Part shown: in pieces, positions 26,801-41,800 of the stretch
Layout of the letters: each line of letters begins with the position of its first letter
How positions within the stretch are numbered: the stretch's first letter is position 1
Position numbers and translations under genes: made by a program
Assembly (NCBI RefSeq): GCF_040581485.1
Contig: NC_090132.1
Location: forward strand, 17,603,411 to 17,667,410
Direction: 5' to 3'
From: Linepithema humile
Taxonomy: Eukaryota; Arthropoda; Insecta; Hymenoptera; Formicidae
DNA: 64,000 bases
The notes under the pieces: model-generated
Databases searched by the model: none
Seen by the model: the letters and a program-made list of their open reading frames with translations, nothing else
Told to the model about the DNA's origin: nothing

Positions 26801-29800
26801 CGCATTTAGTCACCTGATATTAATTAACGTCAGGTGCACGCCGACCGAGTTTCGCTTCTTACACGTGTTCCCGGAAATTACTCGCTGATTTCGATCATTA
26901 TCGTCATACGTGTAACAGACGCTAATATCGCGGTAATCATTGCAACCGCGAGCCTTACGATCGAGCAGCGAGTTCGAAACTAACGTTAATATATTCAAGA
27001 AATTAATTATTGGTTGGTTACCTTATCTTGATTGATGTCCTGCAATGTGAAAGAGTGATCGCTTCGAGTTGTTAGGAGATCTAGCGCCAGTGTTCCGTAA
27101 GTAGGCGGTGTCATCAGAGTGAATGCGACACCGATCTCCTCCACACCGTATTTGGCGATGTCCAGCACCATTGCGATATTTTCACTCGTTATCAGCACGT
27201 GTTCCCCCTCGGAAACTAGTAGAGGACTCAGCGAGAGAATTTCCAAGTTGACGGGCAGACTAGCATTTGAGTAGATCTGTAAAAACGTCATATCGATTTT
27301 TTATTTCATAGATACAAATATTAATTTGATCCAAATGTTATCATAACAAAATATCTATTTAAATTTAAATCTTTAATGTCGAATATTAACAGTTAATGCG
27401 GACCAAGTTCAATATTTTTACGCGTTTCGCGTCGTGTTCGCTGAGTGCGAAAATATAAATGAAGATTGTTAAAGAGTTATTATAGGCAGTCGGTTATCTT
27501 GGCTCGGTTGGTTGGTCATGCATTTTGAATCTCTCTAAATCCGTACACCATTGCCGGTGACATAATTAGCTCGCAACCGCAACGTAACCCTCGGCAAATG
27601 GGATGGAGCGTCATCGAAACTCAATTAAAATTGATCTACCTTGTAGTCCTCGGCGTAATTCGGTTTGATGCACAGTGACTGGTCGCAGTTGCACCTAAAT
27701 GAGTTGACACCCAATTGCACGCACGACGCACCGGGTACGCAGGGATCAGCCTCCACGCACGGATATCCCCAGACGCAACCCGCGACGATACCTTGACTGA
27801 CCTTGACGTCTGGCAAACCGAGTTCCTTGTTGTCAAGGACCATGTTTCGTATGCAGCCCTTGTAACTCACGTCGCCGGATCTAAGACCCTTGCCCAGAGC
27901 ACGAGCGCGCTTGTTCAACTCCGTGCCACCGATGTAGAGCGTGTCAGCTAAGTCGAGGAAGCGATTTCCGCCGGACGGCAGTGCCATTGTCTTCTCGTGA
28001 CGATCGACCGCGATACCGAGACCGCTCGGATTGAAGTCCACGATTACGTTGTGCCATTTGCCGTCCGTCACCACAGTGTCGTGTATCAGCTCTGTCGGAC
28101 CGTTTCCCTTGTTCATTAACAATCGTATCTTGCCCTCGAACAACTCGATGCCGAGGTAATCAGCGTAGGACGATTGTCCGGTGTTGTAGAGCAACAGGCC
28201 GCCGTCAGCGCCGGTCTTCAGTTCGAACTCCCATCTGCAAAGTCGTAAAATGAAATTGGCTAGAAACTTCGTTACTATCTCTTAAGAAAGGACCGTGCGA
28301 CCCAAGTTCTCCCAGAGTCATCTGATATTACGCTCGTATACAACTACACAGTCAATACAGTCACGATGCCCGGGAGAATGTCTGTCTTGATAACACTGTC
28401 GATATCGTAGAGTTGATAGCCGAGTAAAATTTCCGATACTATCGCGTATCCTAGCGATCAGATCAAATATTTCGCGGTTGATTTCTTTGATTCGTTAACG
28501 CGTAACCGATGCAGCAAAGTGATATAGATACTGAACGCGAAAAAAAACTTTTACGAAAGCTGAATTGATTAATCGAACGTGGCACTATCTTTACTGTTCC
28601 GTTTTAAAATTGGATTCTCTTCTGGAAAAGCGATTTGTAACCAAGCTGAGTAATGGGATTTCGACAAGAAGACAAAATTCTATGAATATAAGAATCGTTT
28701 GGCTACATACACTGTAAACAAAATCGGTAAATTTACACAACTAAGATGTAAAAATTACACGATAAATAACAGAAATTCACTAAATATATAATATAAATTT
28801 ACATAATTTTATAAATTTTATACTATTTATATTTAGTACATTTTTGTTATTTATCGTGTAATTTTTGTTGTGTAAATTTACTAAATTTTTTTACAGTGTA
28901 ATCAAATGATCTCTCAAAGAAAGATTCGGCACTTTGACAATTAAAGTTTGATAATTTTAATTTTCACAAATATTATTTTTATAAAATAATTGCATGTTCC
29001 TCAATCTGGCTTAATCATCGCCTTTCAAATGGTTTAATGTTGAAACCTGCAGAACGTGATTAAGTAGGCAAAATGTTATCCGTGCAACACGAGTTAAACA
29101 AGCGAGGCAATGCAAACGATGGTAAACGGAGGTGGAGGTGAGGGAACGGGAGAAGAAAGAAGATTGTTTGCTGTGAATTTATAATTGTAATCAAATCAAA
29201 TTTCGCTCGGTCGACTTCTACTCAAGAAACTTTGGGATGAGCGATTTTCGCGACTTGTGCACGAAGACGCCACGGCTGCTGCGAAGACGAAAGCCGATTA
29301 TTTACTTCAGCGGTCGGATTCATTACTTTGCTTTTGAAGTAGCAACAACGAAATACTACAATGGCGATTACAAGACTACGGAGTAGACTTTTATCATAAT
29401 AACAGGCACCAATGCAATAATAATATTCAATAGCGATATCGACAATGTATATCGAGGCATTCAAATTATCATTGCGTATGTTATGACGCAAATATTAATA
29501 TTATACAGCAACGTTTCTCCACCGCGACATTTTTAATACAGCTTTTTCTTTCTGTTTTTAATAACGATTTAATAACACTTTTTTGCTTTCTGCATTTTTA
29601 TGATTCTTCGCTAATAGCATAATGAAAAGTTTGATGTGCGTTAGAATACAAACATATCACAATTAAACTTGGAGTTACGTTTAATTGCGTGAATCAAAAT
29701 TATCTCATTGTAAATCACCTCATCGTGCAACTCTGTTAAACGAATTAACGAAAATGCCCGATATGTTAGTTTGTATCTTACTGTACAATTCAACTTGCAA

Positions 29801-32800
29801 CGGGGTAGGCAAATGTGTACCTGCGCGAATTGTAAACGCAATTAGTTGTTTACCATGCTGTACAGGTGCACTAAGGATGTTCTAATACGGTCCATTTGTG
29901 CTTCTCATCAGTCGATGTTTTGCTTTCGAAAACGTAATGTAACTCTTTTGCATTTTTTACGCTTTAGCAACCATTTTTCACAAGAATTCTCTTTTGAAAA
30001 ACTTCAGTGATTAAAACTTAAAGAATCTACCTTTTATCTAATTTTTTAAATCTTTATTGATTTAAACTGAATGAGAACACGAGAAGATTATAAACTTGAC
30101 TTACGTTAAGAGTATTATAATTTCATGTTTTCTACGTGATGAATTAAGTACTTAGCAACTAAATGGTGAGCCCATATTCCGTTTATATAGCGGAGATAGC
30201 ACGAATGTTTATGTGAGCCGTGCATACATTTGAATCTTCCAGATCAATTGAACTCAGAGAGCGTACGTCGAAATCTTTACGGTTCATCGATTTCATGTAG
30301 CCGCGGAAGGAAGACAGTTACGACTGTCCAGTCATCCACTCGATTCCGCATGACTATCAATTTATCAGCTTATCGACTAGATATAGCGTGCATACAGACC
30401 TGTTTGATATGAAAACAGAAGTCGATTCCCCTAAAATATTTATACGAAAAAACGAACCAGTGTGTGCGTATTGTGTTTCTTTTAGTCGCATTAATGCAAC
30501 AGGTTCCACCATTTATTTCTTCACGTAAGTGTTAAATTAAGGTACTACTCGGGACTAGTGTGCTTTTAATTCGAGACAACAAAAGAATCGGGGTATCTAC
30601 GGTTGGAGCTTCCGCGATCCTACAAGACGCGGAAAACCGTGCGCGCAAGCAGGACTTAACTATCTGTATGTGAAAGCCAGTATTACCCGCGCTTAACCGC
30701 ATGTACATCGCATTCGTGTGAAAATGAAGCGTTTTTCCGCCTCTTAGCGCAGTCCCGAATAATCTTCGCGGAAGCAGCACAGCCAGGACGCATCTGGCTC
30801 GCCCAAGTTTTTTAGTCTTCTCGACCGTGCTTAGCATTTTCATAACCACAGCACAAATGGAGAATCTACATTCTTTGCGAAAGCTTAATAGCCGAAAACA
30901 TAAGATGGAAATGGAGATCGTAGGCGGAAATGCTTGTTCCGCTCTGTAGCCATTATTGGAAAATATACATCTTACTGTGAGCGTACGTTTTTCCACGTAA
31001 ACATTGTTGGTTTCCCCGCCGTGCTTTTAATTTATAGAAACAAAGGCTCTAACGGGCTTTCGTGGTTTCATTCTGAGATATTTCCGAGATATACAAGGGA
31101 CCCACGAAACCGCAATGTACACAATTTGTTCGTAGAAAACTTGCAAAATGCATGTTTGTCTGTGTGCACTCCACGCAGGTAAAAACAACGAATTTGTTTC
31201 TCAAAAATCCTTTAATTCATTTAAACACATGTTAGGTGTGTGTATTTTCAGTTGTACTCTGCGAGTCGGTTTTCCATTTCAGCAAAAATAATATTTTCCA
31301 TTGTTTAATGCTGAAATTAAAACTTGCATGCCCCAGATTATGTTCTGTACTTATTTATTGATATTATTATACTCTGCGCTAAAAGGGCTTATATTGAAGT
31401 TATCGTACCGCACGGAGATCGCATGAATTTATCATTTAACAAAATTGCGCTCCGTCTGCCCGTATATACCGTAATATTTATTCATTAGCGTAAATGATGG
31501 TCCGTGGAGTTCTGTGTCGCGAATAGTATTAATTCCACAAACAACTGCTGACGCACTAAGTAGCATTATCGTTATGAATTTTCGAGTCGATCGACCGTTC
31601 CGTCTCGTCCTTGTGCCGCATTGAAAAGAGAGATCAAAGTGTCTCCATTGACAAGACATCGCCGTCTACCTTATTTCAAGAGTTAACGGCGACGCATAAC
31701 GCGATTGAAACAGTTGTTTCCGAGTTTTTCGAGACGATTTAACAACATTTCCACGGGTTTAGTCGTTAAAAGCTGCGTGAGAGATGAAAGTGGTAGGAGT
31801 CGCGTAACATGAAAGGCCTTTCCTGACCGATGGCTTGAATGCGGCCTGGATGTAGATACACAGCTACGTGCAAGGGTATGCGAGTTATGCGACCACGCCG
31901 CCGACCTCGGTGAAACGGATTTCCCGCGGCATTACCATAAGATATTGGATTCGTGAACCAACATATTTATTTTACGTTTTCGGCGGCAGTGCGCGATAGA
32001 ATCGCCGTTCAAACTGAAAACGTTATCTCATAAGACCCGGAAAAAAAATAGATTCGATTTTGCGCGAGAATGTTGATTTTTACGACGTTTGTAAAATCTC
32101 TCTCAAAGTCATATTTCAAGCCAATTAGATATATGATGATGACGAGACTAATTAAATAATAGGTAAATAATAGGTACGTTCGATAGTTTAACGACATTAA
32201 ATATTCCTGCATCGATATAAATGCTATTGGCGATGCAGTCGACGCGGCTGCCTCACGACAGTTTAATTACATTTTCTATCGTTCTAAGCTTTCGAGTCTC
32301 GTAGGTGCGACGACGGTAAATGGAAGTGCATACATTACAAACGGAAGGCGGTACTTTTGGTATATACCTCGAACCAGAGCGCGGGATGGGACGCGGAATG
32401 GCAGCAAAGGCGCCGTCCTCGACGAAGCTGACTTCCGTGCGCCTCGTGGCGTCGAATTCCGGCGAGCAGCCCCACGTTACGGCTGTTGCCTCCGACTGGC
32501 CCTTCCTCGACCTGGCGTACTCTATAACTTTGGCGCCGTTGTAGATTATGTCGGCCATGCATCCTCTCAGATAATCCGTGTGCCCTGCGAATCAGACAGG
32601 CGAAGGATTAGCCTCGCAAGTTGGTCTCGATTGTAACGTAATGAAAGTTTTGGGAAAGGGTCGTTACGTAATAACGATACAAACTTTGCATACGTTTGCA
32701 ATCGAATAAATCTGCAAAATACGCTTCCGTTTCATAGATGAACTTCGCAGGTGGGGAGGGGTTAAACATTCCGTTAATGAGGCCGTTATTGATTCGTGCC

Positions 32801-35800
32801 GTTTGAAACGCTGCGTAGAAATAATTGGGAACGATTGCGATTTTAGACGAATGCGGGTTTTGCTAACGGCGGGTGTTGTTATTTTTTTTATCTCTTTGAT
32901 TGGTGGATCGTTCATCATTAGCGAATATTAGAGAAATTAATTATAAGTAATTAATTGCTATGCACTAAATATTAATTGCATTATCGAAAAACAGAATTAA
33001 TAGATAAAAAAAAAACTAAACATTTTTTAACATTTTTTTATTTTTACTAATTGTTTATATCTTAAACGTGTAACGGTAATTTAAACAATGCAAAACGGAT
33101 CTACTCGAGTTCCTTGCTTGATTTTCAGTAATTCTAACAGTCGAAGCGTTGCTTGCAATTCAATTTCGCCACGAGTTCGAAATTTCCTACGGCGTAACGT
33201 TGTCACGCGGAGAAGCGAATAATATATATTATAATGTGTGCGTGATATACTTGATATTTGCGACAGACAACGGATTTAGCGAAACCGGGGAGGTTTCGCG
33301 CCGCGGGCGGGCTTGCTGCAACGTGAAGTTAATTGTCTTCGCGTGTGACAAGCGCATCTCTCGTGGTGGATTGGCAGATTACCCTCGAGCAGCCTCGTGT
33401 CGATAGATGCTAAGATGGGGTTGCCACCCCAAGCGCGGCAGAAACCGACACAGGATATTGCGTATATAGGGCGGTCCGAGATGGGCGTTTATTGGCACGC
33501 CGCGGAATCGCGGGGACAATTTGCAACGGAATACCGGCGGCTGAACTAAATCAGTCTGCCAGTCTGTTTACAATGCCTGTGGCTTCTCAACATCGCTATG
33601 AGCTTTTAGCTTTTTATATAATGCAAACTTTTATCGATTGTAAGGTGCTTTGGCGCACAGCCAGTCGCGCCACAAAACAGTGGCTACAACAGTTTATGCG
33701 TCTCTAAACATTGGCGGATTCACGCAGCCACATGTCGAGATGAAATAACGATTTTCGGAAAATACATTTGCGTGGATAACGGCAATTGCATTGATATCAC
33801 AGTGGTCTTGTAAATTGACTATGTAGCTGTCAGTAAGCATTGTTATCGTGAAATAAAAGTAACTTTCTTTCGAGCTTCTCTTTTCTCAATTTTCTTCGGT
33901 GTTTTTGTCCCTATTTATTAATCACGTCAGTTAAGAAACGTTTGAAATCTACGTAAATAAAAACAGGAACTACTACAGTGAGTTGAGAGATAATATAAAT
34001 TTTATATTATAAGAAACGGCAAATAAAGAAATTTTAATTGAGAAAGTGCGAGTTTTGAAATAAACTGAGATATCTCACGGCCCTCTTGAAAAACATTATA
34101 ATGTGGCGGTGATAAAATAAATAATTGTCGCGATGTCACAGCATTATGAATTTTGATTTATATTTAGTGCTCTTAAAATTATAATGTTGAAAAGGACTTT
34201 CCAAATAGATATTAAGATCTGGATATATTGGTATATCGGAATGTATTTTTATTGATTTTTTGCGGCTATCTTTCAAATATACGTTTCGTGCGGACAGAAT
34301 ATTCTCTATATTTCTACAGATCCGAGGAAATGGCGGCCGATAAGCGGAATCCATGCCGAGAATCTTGCAATCGACTATAGGTGTACTATACCCTGCATTG
34401 TGCGATCTTGTATGTGTATGTACGCGAGTGTACACAAATACAACTAACACGATACACGTATATATGCGCTGCACATAGTACCCTAAGTGTTTATTTTAAA
34501 AGCAGCGCATTTTGCATTTATTATTTACATATTAAAAGTTAAAAATATAAATTCCACTTTAAAATTATAGTTGAGCAATACTAGAAATGCTATCTCTCCA
34601 TTAATATGAAATGGGTTTCACTTTAACGGTAACTCATCTCGATGTTTAATCGCTGGCATATCAAAAGCTAAAATTGGAAGTTGAAAAGTTAAATCTTATA
34701 TAAAGGAATCAATTGCAAACTCTGTCAAGAATTTTACAATTCTATAACTTGTAGACTACTTTCGAAGCACTCTGTATAATCCTATACGATTCGGTAGCGA
34801 AAATGAGTTTCGCACCCTCCCTCGAATACTAGGGATTGGTTCTTTATTCCTCGACTCGAGAATTTCGCAAGGCCCATGCCGGAGAATTAATAAGACCTAC
34901 TCCGAGGTGGGTGTACACACCGTGGGGTACAAATGAATTGTCATGAATATGTAAATTGAATTTCGAGCTGGTCGCCGAGTATTATGCGTGACGGTCGGCA
35001 GGATAACGATGGGGGAGCGTTCGCACAGAGAGAAAGAGAGAAAGAGAGAGAGAGGAGAAAGGGGAGAAGGAGGAGAGAGAAAGAGAAAAAGATGATGTTT
35101 GCGCTGATCGTATTCAATTTCGCTCGCGTCAATTCAAACGGAATGACCTAGTTGAATTTTTTGTTTTGCAGCGGGGAAATGATTACCGGCCTCTGCGGCT
35201 GATGCGCCAAGCCTGCATTAAAGAGCCCGGTCGTTATCAAGCTGCTTGTGGCACGTATGGAGCGCGAAGAGTACGGCCGCATTCGAGCGTAAGAGCCAAG
35301 TTACTCTAACCAGGTCATAGGACATGAAATCGTAAGTACAATGAAATTATGATTGTGCACGTTATAAATGCGAATTATATCTTTAAGTGCTTCAAGTCTT
35401 ATTTCTCGTGAATTCTGAGATATTTTCGTCGAGATATCACGTATTTCACGTGATTACGTTTTTATATCCCTTCTGCGAAGTATTTCAGTCAAGTTACCGG
35501 CGTGCTTCAATTTATTCTAACTACTTCAACATCCTCTAATATATTCCAATCGTACAATACTATTGCTATATTTCACGTCGGTTTTCCCTTATAAGGTTTT
35601 TTTGTATATTTTGGATTGCGTTGAAAATAGAGGGATATCCCCGCCTTTTCTCAGTCGTTCAACTCGTAGTGTTCTATGACCGGTGATAGGGCGGGTGTAC
35701 TGTGAAGCAAAGGAACGTATAATCCGGAGTTTCACCGCAAAGGCGTAATACACCCAAGCGTTGTAGCCGCGAGAGATGAGGAAGGAGAATTTTCCGATCG

Positions 35801-38800
35801 CCGTTTCTCTCATGGGAGACACACCGCGATTTCCAATTTATTCGTGATGCAAATAGAATCGCGAGCACCGTAATAAAATTAGGACCAAAAACGAAATTAT
35901 GAATGTGATCGATTCGACGGTTATATTTTACGATGTTACGATTAGACCAAGTTACACTGACATTGATAAAGTGCTGATCGTGCGGTACATCGAACTGTAA
36001 TTACGACCGTTACTGGTGTACGAGACGAGTCTCGTTACACGTTGCGCCCACACAACGAAAACAAAGGCAAATGTTTGAATTACAACCCCCGTTCGTGCGA
36101 TTTTGTGCAACGCGTGCTCCCGGTGCTCCATTATTTAAGCCCATTGCTACCGCGGAAACACGAGACAGCGTGTATGTCACACTTTCGATATAATAATATT
36201 GGTCACTATATCGTTGTAATCACCTGTTTTCACTCGTCGTCACGACTCAGCGCGATGGCAAACAATTGATTCACTGTTATGGCGGTATTATTCGGAACAA
36301 TAATCTAGGCATCGTTTTGTAATACATTTTTAACGAGCAATCTAAAAATAATGGACGTGTTTTTATACAATATAAATTTGGGAAATAATTATAATTTAAA
36401 CTATTAGTTATTTCTCATAATCAAATTTATTTAATCGGTTCGCTATTTACCTGCCAATTTAAGGCAATGTGTATAATGTAATTAGTTATTTCTGTTTTTA
36501 TTGATATAGTGTTCTATATACTTTGAATATATATAACATTTTCCACATTTGTTGATCTTTCATTAATATAATTGCGCTAAAAAGAAAGCATCAATAACTT
36601 TCATTCCAAAATGAAGAAAAAGTCTACAAGAAAAAGTCTTGCAACATTTCTAGAAAATATAATATATGTGAGGCATATCAAGCTTTTTCTCTTTCCTTGA
36701 AAACTGCCGTCTAAGAGATATTAAATGTTGGTTCAAAATGTTGGTTTCAAATGTAATATCGCGATATACCGCAGAATTTTGTAAAACACAAAATAAACGT
36801 TAATAAATAACATTTCTTTTCTGATACATCCGATACTGGTTATCAGATATTATTGTTCAATTATTTTATTGTAGAAATTTGCTTTGATTCATTAATATTT
36901 AATTACAATTTTTCTCTGGGAGACGTCAGATTCTTTTATCTTGACTTATTTTACATTCCATAACTTTTACTTTTTAAAAATTATGACAAAATTTCACTTT
37001 TAAGAAATGACATTTCACATACTTATTTTTTATCTTTACTATTTTCATTCCATCTCGTGGGATTGCTATTACAGAAAGCTGTCGAAACAATGTTTCGACA
37101 ATGTCATCGTTCCATGTTAGTTGACATAATTCTAGTTGTAATTCTCGTTGCCGCAAATAGAATTGAGTCTAACATAATTCTGGAAATAATTCACGAATTA
37201 TCATTAAGATTTTATAATCAGATTAATTTTTCCTCGTATTCTCGTGTGTGTACTATTTTCATCTATCTTTTAAATATTCTGATACGCGCAGAAATATTTG
37301 CACGGTACACAGCACATCGTACTCACTCCAGGTTTTAATAATTACGTATCGTGCCTGTTAATTTAATAAATTAATCATGAAACGGAAATTAATAATATTG
37401 CATGAATAATGCATGGAATTTGTGATGCACTAAATTATTAAATCGTAATTGTTATTTATTTCATATAATGCACATAATGCATACTATCGACCATTATTTT
37501 TTTTAATTTTTATATTAATATTTATTAAATAAAAAACAGAAAAAGATATATATTAATATTTAATATTCAAATAATGTTAATTTAGATTGGCTGAGTAAAA
37601 ATTAATCCGGGCAAATAGAAATTTTGTCTTAATCTGCAATTAATGTTAATCTGACATTTGTCTTAATCGCGATTATTCTTTAAATGTGTTCTATTTATTT
37701 ATATAAGTGAGTTTACCTTTTTTAGTGTTATTTACATCATCAGTATTTTTTACATATGCGTATAATGTGAAACAATTTGCTAAAAATACTTTGCACTAAA
37801 GTCTCTAATAAAAATCATCAAAAAACATCACATAATCTATCTTATCCGGTGATTTTGAGTGCTGAACGTGACGCTGATTATTTATTAAACGTAGCTCTTA
37901 GCTTCGATTATATAATCTCTCCATTTTCCTCGTCGCTGTTGAGCCAGCCATTTAACTAAACGAAGCGAAAAAGGAACGATCGTGATCGCGGCACGAATGC
38001 AACGTTGACGAATGTGATTTTTGCCGGCGCGACGTGTATCGAATCTAATTCAGTCACGTGGCGAGACAATTTATCCGGATGAGCTTTGCCTGTCTTGCTT
38101 TTTCTCTGCTTGCCTCATCGTGTCTTACCTAGAAATAATTCGTTGAAGTCGCCTTGTCCACCGATGAAAATGCCATAGTGTATGTTCAGCTCAAAGAAGC
38201 GACCCGGCAGTTGAGACCTCGTTGTGTGTATCACGTCGATCTGCAGGCTGATGTTGGCTTCGCGTCTCGTCAAATTGACCTCGTGCCAGTTGAGGTCGTT
38301 CAGTGTCAATCCGCGAGCACTCGCCATCTCGTTTTCACCCGCACCCAGATTAATGTGAACCTGCGGTAAAAAGCAGTAGGAGCGATACTCGTAAAAGTCA
38401 GTCTCATTTTTACCGGAGTTATTGTGGACACGCCGCTACCGCAAATGGGTTTTATACGTACGCGCGGACAAATGCATTTTTGTTTTATTTTTTCTCGGTC
38501 TTTTTTTCGAGAGGCCGGTTGTTCTTTCTGAAATAGAGCTTCGGTTTCCGGATGTAGACCCGGTGTACTTTATGCCCTTCCGCGTCAGTCAGCCAGTGCC
38601 GTGCAGCGCGTAAAAAATATTATGGAAACGCGTAAAGAGTTTTTACCGATGAACAGCGAGAGGGAGAAATGCGCGCACTTTTAGGAGATTTAATGAGCGA
38701 AGTAATCGGTGACTGCGCGCGCGAAAGCCGCAAGAAGCGTCCCGTCGTAATGCTATAAGATAGCTTACCTTCTTTACGGTCTCGACACTGTGATTAAAAA

Positions 38801-41800
38801 GTTTCGTACTTGCCGTGAAATAATTATACCATAAACATGCGGATGAGAAAAATAGGCTAAAATCAAATAAAACTTCGCAATAAGAACATTACTGGAGCAA
38901 GATAATCGCTTTTTAAATAAGAACGTTCTATTGTTCAGTTGATTATTAGTCTTATCTTATAAACACTATTGCGATTTGATTTAACATGACAGAAAGTTAA
39001 TTTCATTCTGATACACACACAGAAAGTTGTATTTCTGGAAAATTCGAGATTTCGACGAGAGCATTCGATTTATCGTTTTCGTGTGTCAATCGAGGAACGG
39101 ATATAAATGCGCAAAAAAGGGTTGGTTGCCAAAGTAGGTGCCAAATAGGTACCAACCGCGGTATACGAGGTTGCCTGGCGGCACTCATGGCCTGCAAATT
39201 CTCTGACAGCGTGAGCTGACAGGGATCCGACAGCTCGAGGTTTCGCGTATTCCGTCTGCACTTGAAGCACTCGCACAATGAGTTTGCACGCTGAGAGAAT
39301 GAAGAAGGCAGACAGCTAGACAGACAATGAAAACGGCTGTCGGTTTCGTGCGGAAAATAAATGTCGAACCCCTTCGCCGGTAGCTCAGCTTTTCCATATT
39401 TGACCAATCTCGATAGACAAAATATGATAGTTTGGCCATAATTTAACGATAAGTCGTTGACAAGATTTCTATAATCTTAATTATTCTATGCCTATACGTA
39501 ATGCGTAAGAATCGCATATGAGGCGGATATGTGTATCATTAGTCTCTCAAAACGTGTCACATAACAGCGGTTACTACAGCTACTTGTAATCGCGCCTTTG
39601 GGATTTCTAGTTACGCGTGCTGGATTTACGATACATTCGCTAGGGAATAAATTCCAAACTCTCCGCGTATATTTAGATTCACGAAAGGCATCTAAATCAA
39701 CCAAGATCGCCGTCTGCTACGTTGACGTTGTGGATTTTCGAATAGTTATTGTGCATTGTATTATACTCGTATGTTTGATGATAAATTTTCTTCAAGCCGG
39801 ATAGATTAATCGTCTTAAAGTTATTCTTGAGAGATATAAAAATAAAAACTATATACGCGTAGTTTATTTACGAAAAATTAAAATTACGTGTACCATACAA
39901 TAAAAAAATTTAATTTTTCTATAAATTTGTAGTGATTATTATTATACTGAACATTTTCTTAGAGAGAGATTTTAATGTCAAATGATTGAAATTGAAAAAA
40001 GAGAAATACGAAGAAAACAGCATAAAAATGATTGCGGTGAAATATATTTTTTCAAAAATTTTTTGAATAGTTGTAGATAAAGACACTTTCTTGGAATACC
40101 TTCCACAATATTGTTCGTTAAACATATCCTATGTTTCAACGCGGTGTAACGCATTATCGAGTTACTAGATAATATACGATGCGCCGGAAGTAAAGTAGCG
40201 GAGTCCCGATAAAGAGGCTTTAATCGCGACCCAGATCGAGCATTCGAGACTTATAACGTTACGGTGTTCTTGGAGCGATCTTCGTTGATCCTACATAAGA
40301 GATCGAGGGGAGCGTCCGTTGTGGTTTTCCGCCTCTTAATGAAAAGTCGATCGTTCGACTAAGGTCGCAGTAGTGGCGTCGCGTTCAATAAGCCATTGAC
40401 TGGCACAGCGGCGCATCGCCGGTTTTACGATCGACCCCGGTAATAAAGGTGCGAGCTTTCGCGATTCTACGAGCAGAACCGATGCGACGCTACTTTAGTT
40501 GGATGTAGCGGTGCCGGATAACTATGCAAAACCTATTAATATGTATAAGCGCGCGAGACGCGACACTTTGCAGTATGTAAACTTGCCTCTATATACACAC
40601 ACAGTCGCTGCGGTGACCGCATTATGAATGCATCGACGATTGGAAAGTGAGCAATATCGGAAGCCGCCAATGCATTCCGGCGCGACCGAATCGTCGGATT
40701 ATCCGCGGCACGTCGGTGTTGGCTGCGGCAAAGTGCTATTGTGATATACCGATATTCAAGTTTACCGCGAATATAGATTGAAATGGTATGATACAAGGCA
40801 ATAGCGGAAGAAATGTGTTGTCGGCGCAAACTGTTCGACTACTACGACCGCTGTACCGTCGACATGTCGCAGAAAATTTCCCTTTCACGTCAGCCGTCGA
40901 CGAAGGACGGAACACCGCACATTGGAGAGTGAGAGATATATCGCGATACGCCGCAGTAATTAAGCTTCGGATTCATCGGATTACCGAAGGCTCGAGATCA
41001 ACGACCTCTTCGCGCTCGAAATGCAGTCGTCGGTGATACGCTCGCTTTCGTTCTTCATTAGTTTTGCTATATAGTAGGATGCGTTTATCCACCTATTGCG
41101 TTTTAAATACAAATAATACCGAGGAAATACCTATTTAGGTCAGGAAAAATGCCGCGCTCTGCTAGTAACAATGTTTTATAATTACTAGGATTACAATCTC
41201 CTTAACGAAGAGGAAAAGTACAAAATGACTTTTACTCTAATTACAAGACATTATGATCCATTATATTAACTTGCTACTATCAAATTCTTAATAACTCAGG
41301 TTCATCATGCTCTCCTCGTTAAACAATCTATCTCTCTCTCTCTCTCTCTCCCGTTTAACGATAGTTCGTAACTTGCAGTAAAATTTGGCAATTGTCATAG
41401 TCGCTATATTTATACGCAATAATCATAAGAAGAGGATCAACGGCTGTGGTGCAGATAGGCTAAATTACACGGATTTAATTAATTAAGTATGCGGAATAAA
41501 TTTAATTAAAAACTCAAGACAAGGCAAAGGAAAAGTTTTTCAAGTCCCGAATACTACATGAGAATGGAGGGCTCGACTACATCGCCGGCTGCGAAGCGAG
41601 CGATACCGCGATATATCGTTGCAATTAAGTTCTGAATCGCCGGATTATCGCCGGATAGAGGGTCTTTTAAGCCTCCGGAGGCGTCGAGCGAGATTCCTTC
41701 TCGTCGAGGAGGCACACGAGACTCCAGAACTGCCGTTGCACTTTTTGCCCTGGCCCGTTTATCCTGCTTTCATCCTCCTTAACGATCTTCTTAACAAATT

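Noticed and set aside
30532..30996. 154-codon minus-strand ORF in kon intron 4
   Set aside because: No recognisable motif, no splice or promoter signals; composition like the surrounding intron.
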